Shown here: positions 62,210-64,000 of the stretch, in pieces
Layout of the letters: the number at the start of each line of letters is the position of its first letter
How positions within the stretch are numbered: the first letter of the stretch is position 1
DNA from: Caldibacillus debilis DSM 16016
GTDB taxonomy: Bacteria > Bacillota > Bacilli > Bacillales > Caldibacillaceae
Length of the DNA stretch: 64,000 nucleotides
NCBI RefSeq assembly: GCF_000383875.1
Contig: NZ_KB912882.1
Span: forward strand, 1-64,000
Direction: 5' to 3'
The notes under the pieces: model-generated
Told to the model about the DNA's origin: nothing
The model's input: the letters and a program-made list of their open reading frames with translations, nothing else
The model's database searches: none
Made by a program: the position numbers and the translations under genes

Positions 62210-64000
62210 CGGCCTTCTCCTTCCCCTTGATTCTCCAAATCCGAGGCCCGCTGTCCGCCCCCTGCCTTGACCGGTCCGTTCCTTTCGATCCACAGTTGTT
62301 TCCCGTATCCCTTGTCTTCCGCGGCGAAGGCAAAGGAGCCGTTCGAATACCGGTCGCCCAGCCGGATCTCCTTGACCGGGACGGTCACCTTTTCATTCTT
62401 TTCCGTCCGGACGGCGATCGTATCCGTATCATAGACCGCAGCCGTTCCGATGTTCCGGTGCGGGTTTTTCTTCAATTCCCGGAGCATGATCAGCCCGCGT
62501 TTTGCCCGCGAAGAGGTCTCCATTTCCGAAAGGGGCATCCGTTTGACCGCTCCCCGTTGGGTGGCGAGGACGATCGTTTGCCGTTCATCCTCAATCGGAT
62601 GGCCGGAGACGACGAAGTCGCCGTTTTTCAAATTGATGCCCTTCACCCCGGCGCTCCGCACCCCGGTGGGGTTGATTTCGCTCTCGTGAAAACGCAATCC
62701 GTAGCCGAAATAGGTGGAAAGGAAGAGCTCTTTCGTTCCGTCCGTGACATGCACGGCGGCCAATTCGTCCCCTTCTTTCAGAAGGATCGCCGCCATCGGT
62801 TTGGAATATCTGTTCACCTGGTAATTTTTCAGCCCGGTCTTTTTCACCATTCCCTTTTTCGTGACAAACAGAAGATATACCGGCTGATTGAAATCCTTTA
62901 CCGGCACGGCGCCGATGATCGCTTCGTCCCTTTCCACGGGGATGAGATTGGCAATGTGCTGGCCCGGCTCCTTCCAGCGGATGTCCGGCAGGATGTGCAC
63001 GGGGCAATACAAATAGTTTCCTTTGTTCGTAAACAAAAGCAACACGTCCGTCGTATTCATTTCAAAGGCCGAAAGGAGATGATCCCCTTCCTTCATGCCG
63101 AAATCCTCGAGGTTGGAAGCGGCAAAGGAACGCAGCGAAGTCCTTTTCACGTACCCTTCCCGCGTGACGCTGGCGATCACGTCTTCATTTCCTACCAAAA
63201 CTTCCAGGTTGATTTTGATCTCTTCGATTTCCTCTTCGATGGCCGTCCGTCTTTCATCCCCGTATTTTTCCCGGATTTCTTTCAATTCCTTGATGATGAC
63301 CTTGGAAAGCTTCTTATCGCTGTCCAATATGGAAGACAGTTCCTTGATTTTTTTCGCCAGTTCTTCGTCTTCCTTGCGCAATTGGGTGATATCCGTATTG
63401 GTCAGCCGGTACAGCTGCAAGTTGACGATCGCTTCCGATTGGGGCTCGGTAAAAGAAAATTCCTCCATCAGCCGCATTTTTGCGTCCTTTTTATCCTTGG
63501 ACGACCGGATCGTGCGGATGACATCGTCCAAAATCGAGACGGCCTTCATCAACCCTTCCACGATATGCTTGCGGTCCCGGGCCTTTTTCAGTTCGTGCCG
63601 GGTGCGGTTTTCCACCACTTCTTTCCGGTGTTCGATGTAGGCATCCAGCAGATCCGTAAGGCCCATCAGCTTCGGGCGGCGGTTGTGGATGGCCACCATG
63701 TTAAAATTGTACGTGATCTGCAAATCGCTGTTTTTGTAGAGATAGTTCAAAACCCCTTCCGCGTCCGCGTCCCGTTTCAATTCCACGACGATGCGCAAGC
63801 CCGTCCGATCGGTTTCGTCGCGGACGTCGGCAATCCCGTCCACCCGCTTTTCGTAACGGAATTCGTCGATTTTTTTGACCAGTTGGGCTTTATTGACTTC
63901 GAAAGGGATCTCCGTAATGACGATTTGTTCCCTCCCGTTTCGCAAGCGCTCGATCTCCGCCTTGCCGCGGACGACGATTTTCCCCTTGCCCGTTTCGTAT
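62206..64000 (-). CDS. parC: DNA topoisomerase IV subunit A, C-terminal part (gene continues beyond the window)
   Basis: About 598 residues are present; the N-terminal part with the catalytic Tyr is beyond position 64000. It includes the end of the breakage-reunion domain (YETGKGKIVVRGKAEIE, ITEIPFEVNKAQLVKKIDEF), the coiled-coil arm with SFTEPQSEAIVNLQLYRLTNTD, and a six-blade C-terminal beta-pinwheel (EGYVKRTSLRSFAAS, TNKGNYLYCPVHILPD, TKKGMVKKTGLKNYQ, TYFGYGLRFHESEI, TQRGAVKRMPLSEM). No GyrA-box (QRRGGKG) is seen, favouring ParC/GrlA. Confidence 0.93.
   Translation of the reverse strand, partial: YETGKGKIVVRGKAEIERLRNGREQIVITEIPFEVNKAQLVKKIDEFRYEKRVDGIADVRDETDRTGLRIVVELKRDADAEGVLNYLYKNSDLQITYNFNMVAIHNRRPKLMGLTDLLDAYIEHRKEVVENRTRHELKKARDRKHIVEGLMKAVSILDDVIRTIRSSKDKKDAKMRLMEEFSFTEPQSEAIVNLQLYRLTNTDITQLRKEDEELAKKIKELSSILDSDKKLSKVIIKELKEIREKYGDERRTAIEEEIEEIKINLEVLVGNEDVIASVTREGYVKRTSLRSFAASNLEDFGMKEGDHLLSAFEMNTTDVLLLFTNKGNYLYCPVHILPDIRWKEPGQHIANLIPVERDEAIIGAVPVKDFNQPVYLLFVTKKGMVKKTGLKNYQVNRYSKPMAAILLKEGDELAAVHVTDGTKELFLSTYFGYGLRFHESEINPTGVRSAGVKGINLKNGDFVVSGHPIEDERQTIVLATQRGAVKRMPLSEMETSSRAKRGLIMLRELKKNPHRNIGTAAVYDTDTIAVRTEKNEKVTVPVKEIRLGDRYSNGSFAFAAEDKGYGKQLWIERNGPVKAGGGQRASDLENQGEGEGR

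Overview
The window looks like chromosome of a spore-forming, probably thermophilic Bacillaceae (Caldibacillus/Geobacillus-like). Supporting signs are a Firmicutes-type CRISPR repeat ending in GGGATTGAAAC, strong Shine-Dalgarno sites with many GTG and TTG starts, canonical sigma-A promoters, a CIRCE element, cre-like sites, LtaS-, DegV-, SfsA- and SatD-family genes, DUF4183 proteins and a parC end. The species call is inference. Most genes have moderately high G+C; the stretch at about 53.95-55.77 kb is clearly AT-rich and looks acquired.

Layout. 1-1.53 kb: leader-distal part of a CRISPR array, with no cas genes in view. 1.86-11.3 kb: carbohydrate and nucleoside-ribose block (two nucleoside hydrolases, a PRD/EII regulator, a fructose-type PTS EIIBCA, an RbsR-like LacI repressor and ribokinase), with a repeat-rich leader before the PTS gene and three related cre/operator sites around rbsR-rbsK. 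11.2-18.5 kb: amidohydrolase remnant, APC antiporter, LtaS-like enzyme, AraC regulator, DUF899-VOC fusion and VOC protein. 18.7-31.9 kb: sfsA, htpG with a perfect CIRCE, phosphodiesterase, thioredoxin-like protein, SGNH hydrolase plus ABC transporter, M20 peptidase, DegV, SDR and CAP proteins. 32-40 kb: nucleotide-sugar and glycosyltransferase genes around two DUF4183 genes, plausibly a spore-surface glycan locus, followed by a 19-copy, 21-bp-period repeat array.

41-53.8 kb: DinB, peptidase E, FtsX/ATPase ABC pair, GNAT, LysR, a doubly frameshifted LD-carboxypeptidase, Nudix, SatD-DUF3307 with a promoter framed by a long inverted repeat, and CorA. 54-56.2 kb: AT-rich decayed island (frameshifted aminoglycoside 6-adenylyltransferase, two transposase remnants, GNAT), then a truncated RNA methyltransferase. 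57-59.1 kb: an arsenic-type locus on the minus strand made of arsC, a MarR regulator with two Cys-Cys pairs, an ArsP-type permease and a 51-residue protein with three Cys-Cys pairs; matching 17-bp operator-like dyads precede marR and the permease. 59.4-61.6 kb: mhqR-mhqO-mhqD-like quinone/electrophile detoxification operon, flanked by 27-bp direct repeats. 61.8-64 kb: DUF1992 gene and the 3' part of parC.

The best candidates for something undescribed are the MarR(CC)-ArsP-CC-peptide locus with its paired operators, the 21-bp/heptad array at 40.2-40.6 kb, the SatD promoter palindrome, and the repeat-built leader of the PTS gene.
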